Below are positions 45,731-53,032 of a stretch of 64,000 bases of DNA, piece after piece (position 1 is the stretch's first letter; each line of letters begins with the position of its first letter). The stretch spans positions 1,869,809-1,933,808 of the forward strand of contig NZ_JAAAML010000001.1 in NCBI RefSeq assembly GCF_024105735.1. Reading direction: 5' to 3'. The position numbers were made by a program, and so were the translations under genes. This DNA is from Parahoeflea alexandrii (lineage in GTDB: Bacteria > Pseudomonadota > Alphaproteobacteria > Rhizobiales > Rhizobiaceae). Below the pieces are notes generated by a model, which saw only the letters and a program-made list of their open reading frames with translations, searched no databases and had not been told where the DNA came from.

Positions 45731-46648
45731 ATGAAGCAACCGCTCGCCAACATTCTCCCCGTGGCTCCGACACCGTTTCATCCGGACGGACGCGTGGACG
45801 AGGACGGGATGCGCCGGGTGATCGACTGCATGATCGATCAGGGGGTGGATGCGATCTGCATTCTGGCGAACTATTCCGAGCAGTTCCTGCTGTCGGATGA
45901 CGAGCGCAGCCTGCTGATGCGGTTGAGTCTCGAGCATGCGGATGGCCGGGTACCGGTGATCGTCACCACAAGCCATTTCTCGACGCAGATCGCGACGCAG
46001 CGGGCACAGGCGGCGCAATCGATGGGCGCATCGATGATCATGATGATGCCGCCCTATCACGGTTCCGGGCTGTACCCCGCGCCGCAGGGAATCTTCGAGC
46101 ATTTCGAAGCCGTGAGCAACGCCATCTCGATCCCGATCATGGTGCAGGACGCACCCCTGTCCGGGGTCACCATGCCGGTCGACTTGCTGGCGCGGCTCGC
46201 CCGCGAGCTTGAAAACGTGTCCTATTTCAAGATCGAATGCCCCTTTGCCGCCGACAAGCTGGCCGCTCTGATCGAGGCCGCCGGAGACCACATCGACGGA
46301 CCGTTCGACGGAGAAGAAGCGGTGACGCTGCTTGCCGATCTTGACGCCGGCGCCACGGGCACGATGACCTCTGCGATGTTTCCCGAACTGATCCGGCCGA
46401 TAGTCACCGAGTACCGGGCCGGCAACAAGGATGCGGCGCTGGCCCAATGGCAGAAATGCCTGCCGCTGATCAATCACGAGAACCGCCAATGCGGATTGCG
46501 TGCGGCCAAGGTGGTGTTCAAGGAAGGCGGGGTGATCGGCAGCGACCATGTACGCCACCCGCTCAAGCCGATGTCGGAACGTACCCGGACACGCCTGCTC
46601 GAACTCGCCAGGGATCTCGATGTGATGGCGTTGAGGTGGGGCAAATAG
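45731..46648 (+). CDS. DapA-family dehydratase, probable L-2-keto-3-deoxyarabonate dehydratase
   Basis: Class I aldolase-fold enzyme of 305 residues in the dihydrodipicolinate synthase family. It is most like the L-2-keto-3-deoxyarabonate dehydratases that form alpha-ketoglutarate semialdehyde in oxidative L-arabinose breakdown. The Schiff-base lysine lies in SYFKIECPF (K167), with GSGLYPAPQG, a VQDAPLSGV substrate-site stretch and GPFDGEEAVTLLAD around it. A 2-keto-3-deoxygalactonate aldolase activity is an alternative. It follows the dehydrogenase after 60 bases (AAAGGA ribosome site), ending the sugar operon. No ketoglutarate-semialdehyde dehydrogenase is seen. Confidence 0.85.
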   Translation: MKQPLANILPVAPTPFHPDGRVDEDGMRRVIDCMIDQGVDAICILANYSEQFLLSDDERSLLMRLSLEHADGRVPVIVTTSHFSTQIATQRAQAAQSMGASMIMMMPPYHGSGLYPAPQGIFEHFEAVSNAISIPIMVQDAPLSGVTMPVDLLARLARELENVSYFKIECPFAADKLAALIEAAGDHIDGPFDGEEAVTLLADLDAGATGTMTSAMFPELIRPIVTEYRAGNKDAALAQWQKCLPLINHENRQCGLRAAKVVFKEGGVIGSDHVRHPLKPMSERTRTRLLELARDLDVMALRWGK

Positions 46649-46729
46649 CCTTTGCTGCAGCCGGAGGTGACCGGATGGCAACCCCGCCACATTTGAAATC
46701 CGGGCCGAGTTTGCTACAGCAGGAGCGTG

Positions 46730-47350
46730 ATGACGCCCGTTCTTTACTCCTTTCGCCGCTGCCCCTACGCGATCCGCGCCCGTCTAGCCATCTTGTCGGC
46801 GGGGCTTGAGGTCGAATTGCGCGAAGTCGTGTTGCGGGACAAACCGTCTGCCTTTCTGGAAGCCTCTCCGAGCGGAACGGTTCCCTGTCTTGTCAACGCC
46901 GGTGAGGTGATAGACGAGAGCCTGGACGTGATGATCTGGGCCCTGAAACAACATGATCCCGAAGGCTGGCTGTCGATGCCGCAAGCGGGTTACGGGCTGA
47001 TTGCCGAGGTGGACGGCCCCTTCAAGCACGCACTCGACCGGACCAAGTATGCCGACCGCTATCCGGGCACTGACCCGGAGCAGCAGCGCAGCGTGGCCGC
47101 CGGTTTCCTGAACCAACTCGACGCGACGATCGACCACTGGATCTTCGACGGCCCGAGCCTTGCCGATTTCGCCATCCTGCCCTTTGTCCGCCAGTTCGCC
47201 TTCATCGACAAGGACTGGTTCGATTCACAGTCCTGGCCAAGTCTGCAGGCCTGGCTCGAGCGGTTTCTGGCGTCCGAGCGGTTCGCGCAGATCATGGAGA
47301 AGTATCCGCAATGGCAGGAGGGCGATCGCCCGATCGTGCTTGGCCGGTGA
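46730..47350 (+). CDS. Glutathione S-transferase-like protein (glutaredoxin-2/GST fold)
   Basis: The 206-residue product has an N-terminal thioredoxin-like half starting LYSFRRCPYAIRARLAIL, with CPYA in the place of the glutaredoxin CPYC pair, so only one cysteine is kept. The GSH-binding SxTVP-type loop reads SGTVPCL, and DESLDVMIW follows. The helical C-terminal half holds GPSLADFAILPFVRQFAFID, typical of the GST fold. ATG 46730 is preferred since AGGAG at 46721-46725 gives a better spacing than the in-frame GTG 46727. It probably conjugates or reduces with glutathione, but the substrate is unknown. Convergent with the next gene. Confidence 0.85.
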   Translation: MTPVLYSFRRCPYAIRARLAILSAGLEVELREVVLRDKPSAFLEASPSGTVPCLVNAGEVIDESLDVMIWALKQHDPEGWLSMPQAGYGLIAEVDGPFKHALDRTKYADRYPGTDPEQQRSVAAGFLNQLDATIDHWIFDGPSLADFAILPFVRQFAFIDKDWFDSQSWPSLQAWLERFLASERFAQIMEKYPQWQEGDRPIVLGR

Positions 47351-47407
47351 AAACCTGATTGACCGTTGCCAGAAGGGGCCGCGAAAGCGGCTGTGCCCTT
47401 GCTTCGG

Positions 47408-48667
47408 TCACGTTTCCGGGAAGCTGAACAGCTCTGCATCCCGATCCTTGCTTCCATTGATTTCGCCCCTGATGATTTCGGCGGCGATCTTGGAGAAGGT
47501 GATGCCGTTTCCGCCGAATCCCATCACCGCATAGACGTTTTCAAGACCTGGAACCGCGCCGATGAACGGCAACCCCGTACTCGTATTGCCGAACGGTGAG
47601 GCCCACCGGCTGTGAGGCGGATAAAGACGGATCCCGAGCAGGGCTTCGGCCTTGGCGATGATCGTCTGGGTGTTGACGGTCAGCTTGACCGGGTCGTCAA
47701 AGGCATCGGCGCTGTCCTCATCCTCGCCGCCGGCGATGATGCTGCCGTCTGCGGCCATGCGGAGATAGAGATAGGGGTCACTGGCCTCCCAGACGAGGTG
47801 GTTCTCCAACCAGCCTGGCACAGAGCCTCGCGGCCTTGCAGCAATCGCCCAGGTCGAGATAACCGAATGTTTCCTGCTTTCGAGCCGTTTGAGGAACTCG
47901 TAGCCACTGCAGAACACCACATGCCTGGCGGTAATCAGCCGGCCATCGCTGGTCGCGCAGGCAACCCGGTCCCCAAAGGACTGCACATCGGTCACCTCAA
48001 CCGCACTTGCCAGTTTCAGTCCCCGTGCCTGGGCGATCCTGATCAGCCCAGCCGTCAGTTGGGCCGGGTTTGCCGATGCGGAATCGCTCGAGACGATCGA
48101 TGCCGGACGATCTATGGCAAATTCCTTCGCGGTTGTATCCCGGTCGAGATATCTGGCCTCGATCCCCGCTTTCTCTCGCAACCCGGCCTCGGTCCGGAGC
48201 GCCCGTGATCCAAATTCGTTTCCCGCAAGATACAGCGTGCGCTTGGCCTGCATAGAGCAATCGATCTCGAGGCTGTGGACAAGATCGACCAACGAAGTGA
48301 CGGCGTCGCGAGAGCGTCTCCATGCACGGATGGCGCTGTCTTCACCGATCTTCCGCGCCAGTTGATGAAGCGGGATATCTATCTCGTGCTGGATCATTGC
48401 CGTGCTGTCGAGGCTGCTGCCGCGCACAGGCTTGCGCCTGTCGACCATCATCACATTCCGCGTGCCGTCACACAAATGTTCCGCCACAAGGGCGCCGCTG
48501 ATGCCGCTGCCGATGATGAGCACATCGCAGGACCCGACTGGCGGTTTTTGATGGTGTCGAACCGAGATTCGCGGTGTCTTCGCCCAGAACGATTTGTTTT
48601 CATGGAGTTTTTTCTTCTCCACCAGTGACTTTCTGGCTTCTCTTTCACCGTGGCGATCAAAAGTCAT
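47408..48667 (-). CDS. DAO-family FAD-dependent oxidoreductase
   Basis: Flavoenzyme of 419 residues. The FAD fingerprint IIGSGISGALVAEHL lies at about residues 51-65, after a 47-residue charged leader that is not part of the fold. The C-terminal substrate/FAD-domain segment PFGNTSTGLPFIGAVPG and GFGGNGITFSKIAAE closes the DAO domain. Members oxidise amines or amino acids; no substrate can be assigned. An exact ECF15-type promoter (GGAAC-N16-CGTT) sits 30 bases upstream of the start on the minus strand, so the gene likely belongs to the general stress response. It is divergent from the molybdenum hydroxylase genes. Confidence 0.87.
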   Translation of the reverse strand: MTFDRHGEREARKSLVEKKKLHENKSFWAKTPRISVRHHQKPPVGSCDVLIIGSGISGALVAEHLCDGTRNVMMVDRRKPVRGSSLDSTAMIQHEIDIPLHQLARKIGEDSAIRAWRRSRDAVTSLVDLVHSLEIDCSMQAKRTLYLAGNEFGSRALRTEAGLREKAGIEARYLDRDTTAKEFAIDRPASIVSSDSASANPAQLTAGLIRIAQARGLKLASAVEVTDVQSFGDRVACATSDGRLITARHVVFCSGYEFLKRLESRKHSVISTWAIAARPRGSVPGWLENHLVWEASDPYLYLRMAADGSIIAGGEDEDSADAFDDPVKLTVNTQTIIAKAEALLGIRLYPPHSRWASPFGNTSTGLPFIGAVPGLENVYAVMGFGGNGITFSKIAAEIIRGEINGSKDRDAELFSFPET

Positions 48668-48696
48668 GTGGAATCCTCAACAGGTTGGCTCTGCAC

Positions 48697-48721
48697 AACG
48701 GCGGGCGCGATGGATCGTTCC
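48697..48721 (-). promoter_or_regulatory. ECF15 (EcfG/RpoE2-type) promoter of the DAO flavoenzyme gene
   Basis: On the minus strand GGAAC (48721-48717) is followed after exactly 16 bases by CGTT (48700-48697). This equals the general-stress-response sigma consensus of Alphaproteobacteria (GGAAC-N16/17-CGTT). The -10 element ends 30 bases before the start codon at 48667, an ordinary leader length. Confidence 0.7.
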
Positions 48722-48758
48722 GCGATCGACCGATGGTCCAAAAATTTCAGTTCATGGC

Positions 48759-48784
48759 GGAACGATTGCAACGGCTGGGAGGTT
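48759..48784 (+). promoter_or_regulatory. ECF15-like promoter before paoA
   Basis: GGAAC (48759-48763), 17 bases, then GGTT (48781-48784). It differs from the consensus at one -10 base. It lies 32-60 bases before the possible paoA starts, on the correct strand. Confidence 0.4.
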
Positions 48785-48843
48785 TACCGTGAGGTTACCG
48801 GCGTCTGTCCGGTTCAATGTTTGCAGATGAGGAGGCACACGCC

Positions 48844-49347
48844 TTGTATCCACTTATGCTGACCGTCAACGGCACGGTTCACGATGTCGAGATCGATCCG
48901 CGCCGCTCGCTGCTCGATCTGGTGCGGGAAACGCTGGGCCTGAAGGGTCCCAAAAAGGGATGTGATCATGGCCAGTGCGGCGCCTGCACGATGATCGTCA
49001 ACGGCCGGCGGATCAACTCCTGCCTTTCGCTGGCAGTGACCCATGAGGGCGACACCGTGATCACGGTGGAAGGGCTTTCAGAAGCCGGCGAACTGCATCC
49101 GCTGCAGCAGGCATTCATCGACAAGGATGCCCTTCAGTGCGGTTTCTGTACGCCCGGGCAGTTGTGTTCGGCTGCAGCACTGGTGGACGAAATCCGCGAA
49201 GGCTTGCCGAGCGTGGTAACAGGCGAGGTTGGTGTGGCGATGACCAATGAGGAGATCCGCGAACGGATGAGCGGCAACCTGTGCCGATGCGGTGCCTACA
49301 ACAACATCGTGGAGGCCATCAGAACCGTGTCGGGAGACAAGCGATGA
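48844..49347 (+). CDS. paoA: Aldehyde oxidoreductase (molybdenum hydroxylase) [2Fe-2S] subunit, PaoA-like, no Tat leader
   Basis: Electron-transfer subunit of about 167 residues of a xanthine-oxidase-family enzyme. It carries the two iron-sulfur centres: plant-type KGCDHGQCGACTMIVN with a later C, and the CGFCTPGQL...NLCRCGAY helical-domain motif. E. coli PaoA has a Tat leader, but here a TGA at 48790-48792 lies just upstream in frame, so no leader is possible and the enzyme should be cytoplasmic. The start is uncertain: TTG 48844 has GAGGAGG 9 bases upstream; ATG 48817 and ATG 48856 are alternatives. It overlaps paoB by four bases (ATGA). Confidence 0.88.
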   Translation: MYPLMLTVNGTVHDVEIDPRRSLLDLVRETLGLKGPKKGCDHGQCGACTMIVNGRRINSCLSLAVTHEGDTVITVEGLSEAGELHPLQQAFIDKDALQCGFCTPGQLCSAAALVDEIREGLPSVVTGEVGVAMTNEEIRERMSGNLCRCGAYNNIVEAIRTVSGDKR

Positions 49348-50321
49348 AACCCTTTGATTATCAGCGCCTTGAAACACCAGAGCATCTCGGCCACGTCGAA
49401 GCCGGGCGGTTCCTGGGTGGCGGAACCAATCTGATAGATCTGATGAAACACCAGATCGAAACCCCTGATGTTCTCGTCGATGTCACCCGCGCAGGAATGG
49501 ACCGGATCGAGGAGCGCGGAGACGCTGTGCTTATCGGTTCACAGGTCAGCAACACCGATCTGGCGTCCCATCCGCTGATCCGCAGAGACTATCCGGTGCT
49601 TTCGTCTGCGCTTCTGTCAGGCGCGACCCAGCAGTTGCGCAACAAGGCGACGACCGGCGGCAACCTGCTGCAGCGGACCCGCTGCCAGTATTTCTATGAC
49701 ACGGCGCGGGCCTGCAACAAGCGGGAACCCGGCAGCGGCTGCGATGCGCTCGACGGGCTCAACCGCTTTCATGCCATCCTCGGAGCAAGCGAAAACTGTA
49801 TTGCAGTTCATCCCTCGGATATGGCGGTCGCGATGGCTGCCCTGGGTGCGGTAGTCGTTACACGCAAGCGCGACGGCACGGAAGGCCGGATTCCGGTTAC
49901 GGAACTGCACAGGTTGCCCGGCGACCGGCCCGATCTCGATCATGTGCTTGATGAGGGAGAGCTGATTGTCGCGGTGGAACTGCCAGCCTCGCCGCCGCGG
50001 CTTCAGTCCTACCGGAAAGTTCGTGACAGGTCGTCCTATGCTTTTGCGGTGGTATCAGCCGCGATTGCACTCGATCTTGAGGACGGGCACATGCGCAACC
50101 TACGCATTGCGCTGGGCGGCGTGGCGCACAAGCCGTGGCGCGCGACCAAGGCCGAAGCAATGCTGGAAGGCAAGATGCCCGAAGCCGCGCTGTTCATGGA
50201 GGCCTTGGAACAGGAGATGGCCGACGCCGAAGGCCATGGGCACAATGATTTCAAAAAGATTCTGGCACCGCGCGTTGTTGTTGCGATGCTGCGGGAGCTG
50301 ACCGGACTGGGAGGCAATTGA
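49344..50321 (+). CDS. paoB: Aldehyde oxidoreductase FAD-binding subunit with extra iron-sulfur motif, PaoB-like
   Basis: FAD-binding subunit of 325 residues. The flavin site is visible as RFLGGGTNLIDLM and the GATQQLRNKATTGGNLLQRT segment. A cysteine cluster follows, RCQYFYDTARACNKREPGSGC and a later ENC (C-x8-C-x7-C and one more), matching the additional [4Fe-4S] insertion known in PaoB but absent from classical CoxM/XdhB subunits. The C-terminal lobe (KVRDRSSYAFAVVSAA) completes the CO-dehydrogenase FAD fold. Its ATG lies inside the paoA stop. With paoA and paoC it would form an aldehyde-oxidising heterotrimer. Confidence 0.92.
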   Translation: MKPFDYQRLETPEHLGHVEAGRFLGGGTNLIDLMKHQIETPDVLVDVTRAGMDRIEERGDAVLIGSQVSNTDLASHPLIRRDYPVLSSALLSGATQQLRNKATTGGNLLQRTRCQYFYDTARACNKREPGSGCDALDGLNRFHAILGASENCIAVHPSDMAVAMAALGAVVVTRKRDGTEGRIPVTELHRLPGDRPDLDHVLDEGELIVAVELPASPPRLQSYRKVRDRSSYAFAVVSAAIALDLEDGHMRNLRIALGGVAHKPWRATKAEAMLEGKMPEAALFMEALEQEMADAEGHGHNDFKKILAPRVVVAMLRELTGLGGN

Positions 50322-50322
50322 G

Positions 50323-52530
50323 ATGGAACAATCGACCAGCAAGATCATCGGCGAGCCGATGAACCGCGTGGACGGTCCGGCGAAGGTGACGGGCAGGGCC
50401 GAGTATGCCGGGGACCATCAGGTGGAAGGCGGTATTGCAGAAGGCTTCATCGTCGAAGCGCCAGCCGCTCCGGGCAAGATTGTGGCACTGGACGTGGCTG
50501 ACGCGGAAGCCGCCGATGGCGTGGTTTCGGTTTTGACCTACAAGACCGTGCCGCAGCAGAAGCCCTATGGCAGCCCGGAGGACGAGGGACGCTTCACCCA
50601 GTCTCACGCCGTGCTTGAGAACGACCGCGTCCGCCACTTCGGCGAACCGGTGGCGCTGGTGGTGGCGGAGACGCTTGAACAGGCACGGTATGCCGCCAGT
50701 CTGGTCCGAGTCGAAATCGAAACTGAAGAGGGTGTTTTCAATGCACTCGACCACAAGGATCAGGCGGAAAAGCCGGACAGTGTCGATGGGCTTGATGAAG
50801 TGGACACCCAGGATGGAGATTTCGAGACGCAGTTCTCCCAGTCCACACACAAACTGGAGGTAAGCTATCTGACCGGCGCCCAACATGCCTCGGCAATGGA
50901 GCCGCATGTCACGGTGGCGCAATGGGATGGCGAGACACTGATTGTCCACATGGCGATCCAGATCGTCGCGTCCGCTGTCTCGGCTTATGCCAACACACTT
51001 GGTATCGACGAAGCCAATGTCCGCATCATATCCCCCTTCACCGGGGGCGGCTTTGGCTCGAAGCTCGGGGTACACAACGAGGCAATTCTTGCCGCTCTCG
51101 CCGCAAAGCAGTGCGGCAAAGCCGTGCGCGTTGCGCAAACCCGCCGAAACCTGTTTGCCAACGGTCCGCACCGATCACGGCATCTTCAGGAGCTGAAGCT
51201 CGGCGCAGACGCCAGCGGCAAGCTCAGGGCTGTCCGCCATTCCTCGCTTGCCTCCATGGCCCGCAACTATCCGTTTGCCGAAGCACCGGCATCGCCAACG
51301 CGGGCCAGCTACGCCGCCGATGCAATTCATACCTTCCACCGGATGGTCAAGGCAGACATTCCCAAGGTCGACAGCATGCGCGCGCCTGGAGAAGCCATTG
51401 GCACGCTGACATACGAAACAGCCATCGACGAACTGGCAGAAATGTGCGGGGTCGATCCGGTCGAGTTCCGGATCCTCAACGAACCGACACAGGATCCCAC
51501 AAGCGGGCATGCGTTTGCCGATAGACGGCTTCTGGACTGTATCAGAACCGGGGCCGCCAAGTTCGGCTGGTCCGGCCGGGTCAAACCCGGCAGCCGAATG
51601 GCGGGCCGCAAGCTCGTCGGGCGGGGAATGGCCGTCGCCATTCGCCCCAATACGCTGAGCCCTGCACAGGCGGAAGTCAAACTGGCTGCCGATGGCAGAC
51701 TTGTTGCGCGACTGGACATGACCGATATCGGAACCGGTACCTACACGATCCTCACCCAGATCGCGGCGGAAACACTGTCAATGCCGGCGAGCCAGGTGCT
51801 TGTGCAACTCGGCGACAGCCGTTTTCCCGAAACGGCGGGGTCGGGGGGATCGTTTGGAGCGTCCAGTTCGGGCTCGGCGCTGCTCGACGCCTGCGCCAAA
51901 CTCAAATCGGCGCTGAGTGAACGGCTCACCGAAAGCGGCGTCTCCGCCAACGCATTTGCCATGAAGGACGGCAGGGTCCTGGCAAATGGAAAACGTATCG
52001 AACTTGCGGACCTCATCGGTGCTGAAGGTCTGAGCGCGGACGGCGCCGTGGACCCAGACAACCATGCGAAGGGCCAGGCAGACTATTCCTACGGAGTACA
52101 GTTCGCAGAAGTTGAAGTCGATGCCGACACCGGAGAAATCCGGGTCAGGCGACTTCTGGGCGTTTTCGATGCGGGACGCATCCTCAACCGCAAGACCGCT
52201 CGGTCGCAGCTGATGGGAGGCATGATTTTCGGCATCGGCGGGGCGCTGCTGGAAGAAAGCCTGATGGACGACCGCTTCGGAAGCTTCATGACCCGCGATT
52301 TCGCCGAGTACCACATTGCGGTCAACCGGGACGTTCCCGATCTGGAAGTGCACATCCTCGACGGTTACTCCGAACACTCAAACCCGCTGGGAAGCAAGGG
52401 GATCGGGGAACTTGGCATCTGCGGCGCGGGGCCCGCGATTGCCAATGCGGTCCATGAAGCGACAGGCGTGCGGGTCCGCAAGTTCCCGGTCCACATGGAA
52501 GATCTACTCGACCGCCTGCCAGCAGTTTAG
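50323..52530 (+). CDS. paoC: Aldehyde oxidoreductase molybdenum-binding subunit, PaoC-like
   Basis: Catalytic subunit of 735 residues that binds the molybdopterin-cytosine-dinucleotide cofactor and oxidises aldehydes to acids. It starts with the MNRVDGPAKVTGRAEYAGD domain, has FTGGGFGSKLGVHNEA for the Mo ligand region and GSGGSFGASSSGSALLDA for the cofactor, and ends with SKGIGELGICGAGPAIANAV, where the Glu in GIGELG is the catalytic base. It starts two bases after paoB. A MocA/XdhC/PaoD maturation gene is not seen nearby, so maturation must use one elsewhere. Length and motifs are intact. Confidence 0.93.
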   Translation: MEQSTSKIIGEPMNRVDGPAKVTGRAEYAGDHQVEGGIAEGFIVEAPAAPGKIVALDVADAEAADGVVSVLTYKTVPQQKPYGSPEDEGRFTQSHAVLENDRVRHFGEPVALVVAETLEQARYAASLVRVEIETEEGVFNALDHKDQAEKPDSVDGLDEVDTQDGDFETQFSQSTHKLEVSYLTGAQHASAMEPHVTVAQWDGETLIVHMAIQIVASAVSAYANTLGIDEANVRIISPFTGGGFGSKLGVHNEAILAALAAKQCGKAVRVAQTRRNLFANGPHRSRHLQELKLGADASGKLRAVRHSSLASMARNYPFAEAPASPTRASYAADAIHTFHRMVKADIPKVDSMRAPGEAIGTLTYETAIDELAEMCGVDPVEFRILNEPTQDPTSGHAFADRRLLDCIRTGAAKFGWSGRVKPGSRMAGRKLVGRGMAVAIRPNTLSPAQAEVKLAADGRLVARLDMTDIGTGTYTILTQIAAETLSMPASQVLVQLGDSRFPETAGSGGSFGASSSGSALLDACAKLKSALSERLTESGVSANAFAMKDGRVLANGKRIELADLIGAEGLSADGAVDPDNHAKGQADYSYGVQFAEVEVDADTGEIRVRRLLGVFDAGRILNRKTARSQLMGGMIFGIGGALLEESLMDDRFGSFMTRDFAEYHIAVNRDVPDLEVHILDGYSEHSNPLGSKGIGELGICGAGPAIANAVHEATGVRVRKFPVHMEDLLDRLPAV

Positions 52531-52563
52531 GCCGGCCAGCACCTGTGCATGGCAAAGCAGATC

Positions 52564-52588
52564 GGAACAACAGCGCAACTTGAGCGTT
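52564..52588 (+). promoter_or_regulatory. ECF15 (EcfG/RpoE2-type) promoter before the small-membrane-protein/ku'/ligD' unit
   Basis: GGAAC (52564-52568), exactly 16 bases, then CGTT (52585-52588), an exact match to the alphaproteobacterial general-stress sigma consensus. It lies 26 bases before ATG 52615, and the ribosome site AAAGGAGAG follows it. It is a good promoter for the downstream genes; the position is right after the paoC stop at 52530. Confidence 0.75.
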
Positions 52589-52614
52589 GGTCAGCAGGAA
52601 CAAAGGAGAGCGAA

Positions 52615-52845
52615 ATGCGTACACGCACATTCATCGCCGGCATGATCGCCTTGCCACTCAACGCCGTGCTTTTCGGAGCAGGCGCGATCACCGTTCTTTC
52701 GATACCCGCACTTTCGCAGAACGCTGTCTACCTGTTGCCTGCCGTCATCATCGCCGGCTTCATTCTGACCGCGCCGCTCGCCTGGATGCTGGCTCCTCGG
52801 TTGCGGGCTCGCAAGCTCTATGCAGATCAGGGCACGAACGGCTGA
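52615..52845 (+). CDS. Small two-helix membrane protein of unknown function
   Basis: Product of 76 residues with two hydrophobic segments (about residues 5-28, IALPLNAVLFGAGAITVLSI, and 36-58, VYLLPAVIIAGFILTAPL) and a positive C-terminal tail (RLRARKLYADQG). It has an ideal ribosome site (AAAGGAG, 6-7 bases upstream) and sits 26 bases downstream of an exact ECF15-type promoter, so it is probably a stress-induced membrane protein. I do not recognise a family. It precedes the ku remnant by 39 bases and may share its transcript. Confidence 0.78.
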   Translation: MRTRTFIAGMIALPLNAVLFGAGAITVLSIPALSQNAVYLLPAVIIAGFILTAPLAWMLAPRLRARKLYADQGTNG

Positions 52846-52884
52846 TCATTGAGCCGTTCAAACAGGTGAAGACTGGAGTGAACC

Positions 52885-53004
52885 ATGGCCGCACGACCGA
52901 TCTGGAAGGGGCAGTTACGTTTTTCGCTGGTCTCGATACCGGTGGAAATGTATTCCGCGACGAGTTCGGGCGGGCGCATCAGCTTCAGGCGTTGGCTTCA
53001 ATGA
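52885..53004 (+). pseudogene. ku: Ku protein remnant (N-terminal about 35 residues)
   Basis: The start of a bacterial Ku gene is plain: MAARPIWKGQLRFSLVSI and then PVEMYSATSSGGRISFR, as in normal Ku N-termini. After the arginine the frame leaves the Ku sequence (RWLQ) and stops at 53002-53004. Ku normally has 260-300 residues and forms the DNA-end-binding ring of non-homologous end joining, so this 39-codon piece cannot function. The junction with ligD sequence lies at about 52985-52995 and is out of frame (frames differ by one). GGAG precedes the ATG. The likely cause is one deletion that removed the rest of ku and the 5' half of ligD. Confidence 0.88.
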
Positions 53005-53032
53005 TGCCCACTTTGGAACGCTGTCGGCCCTG

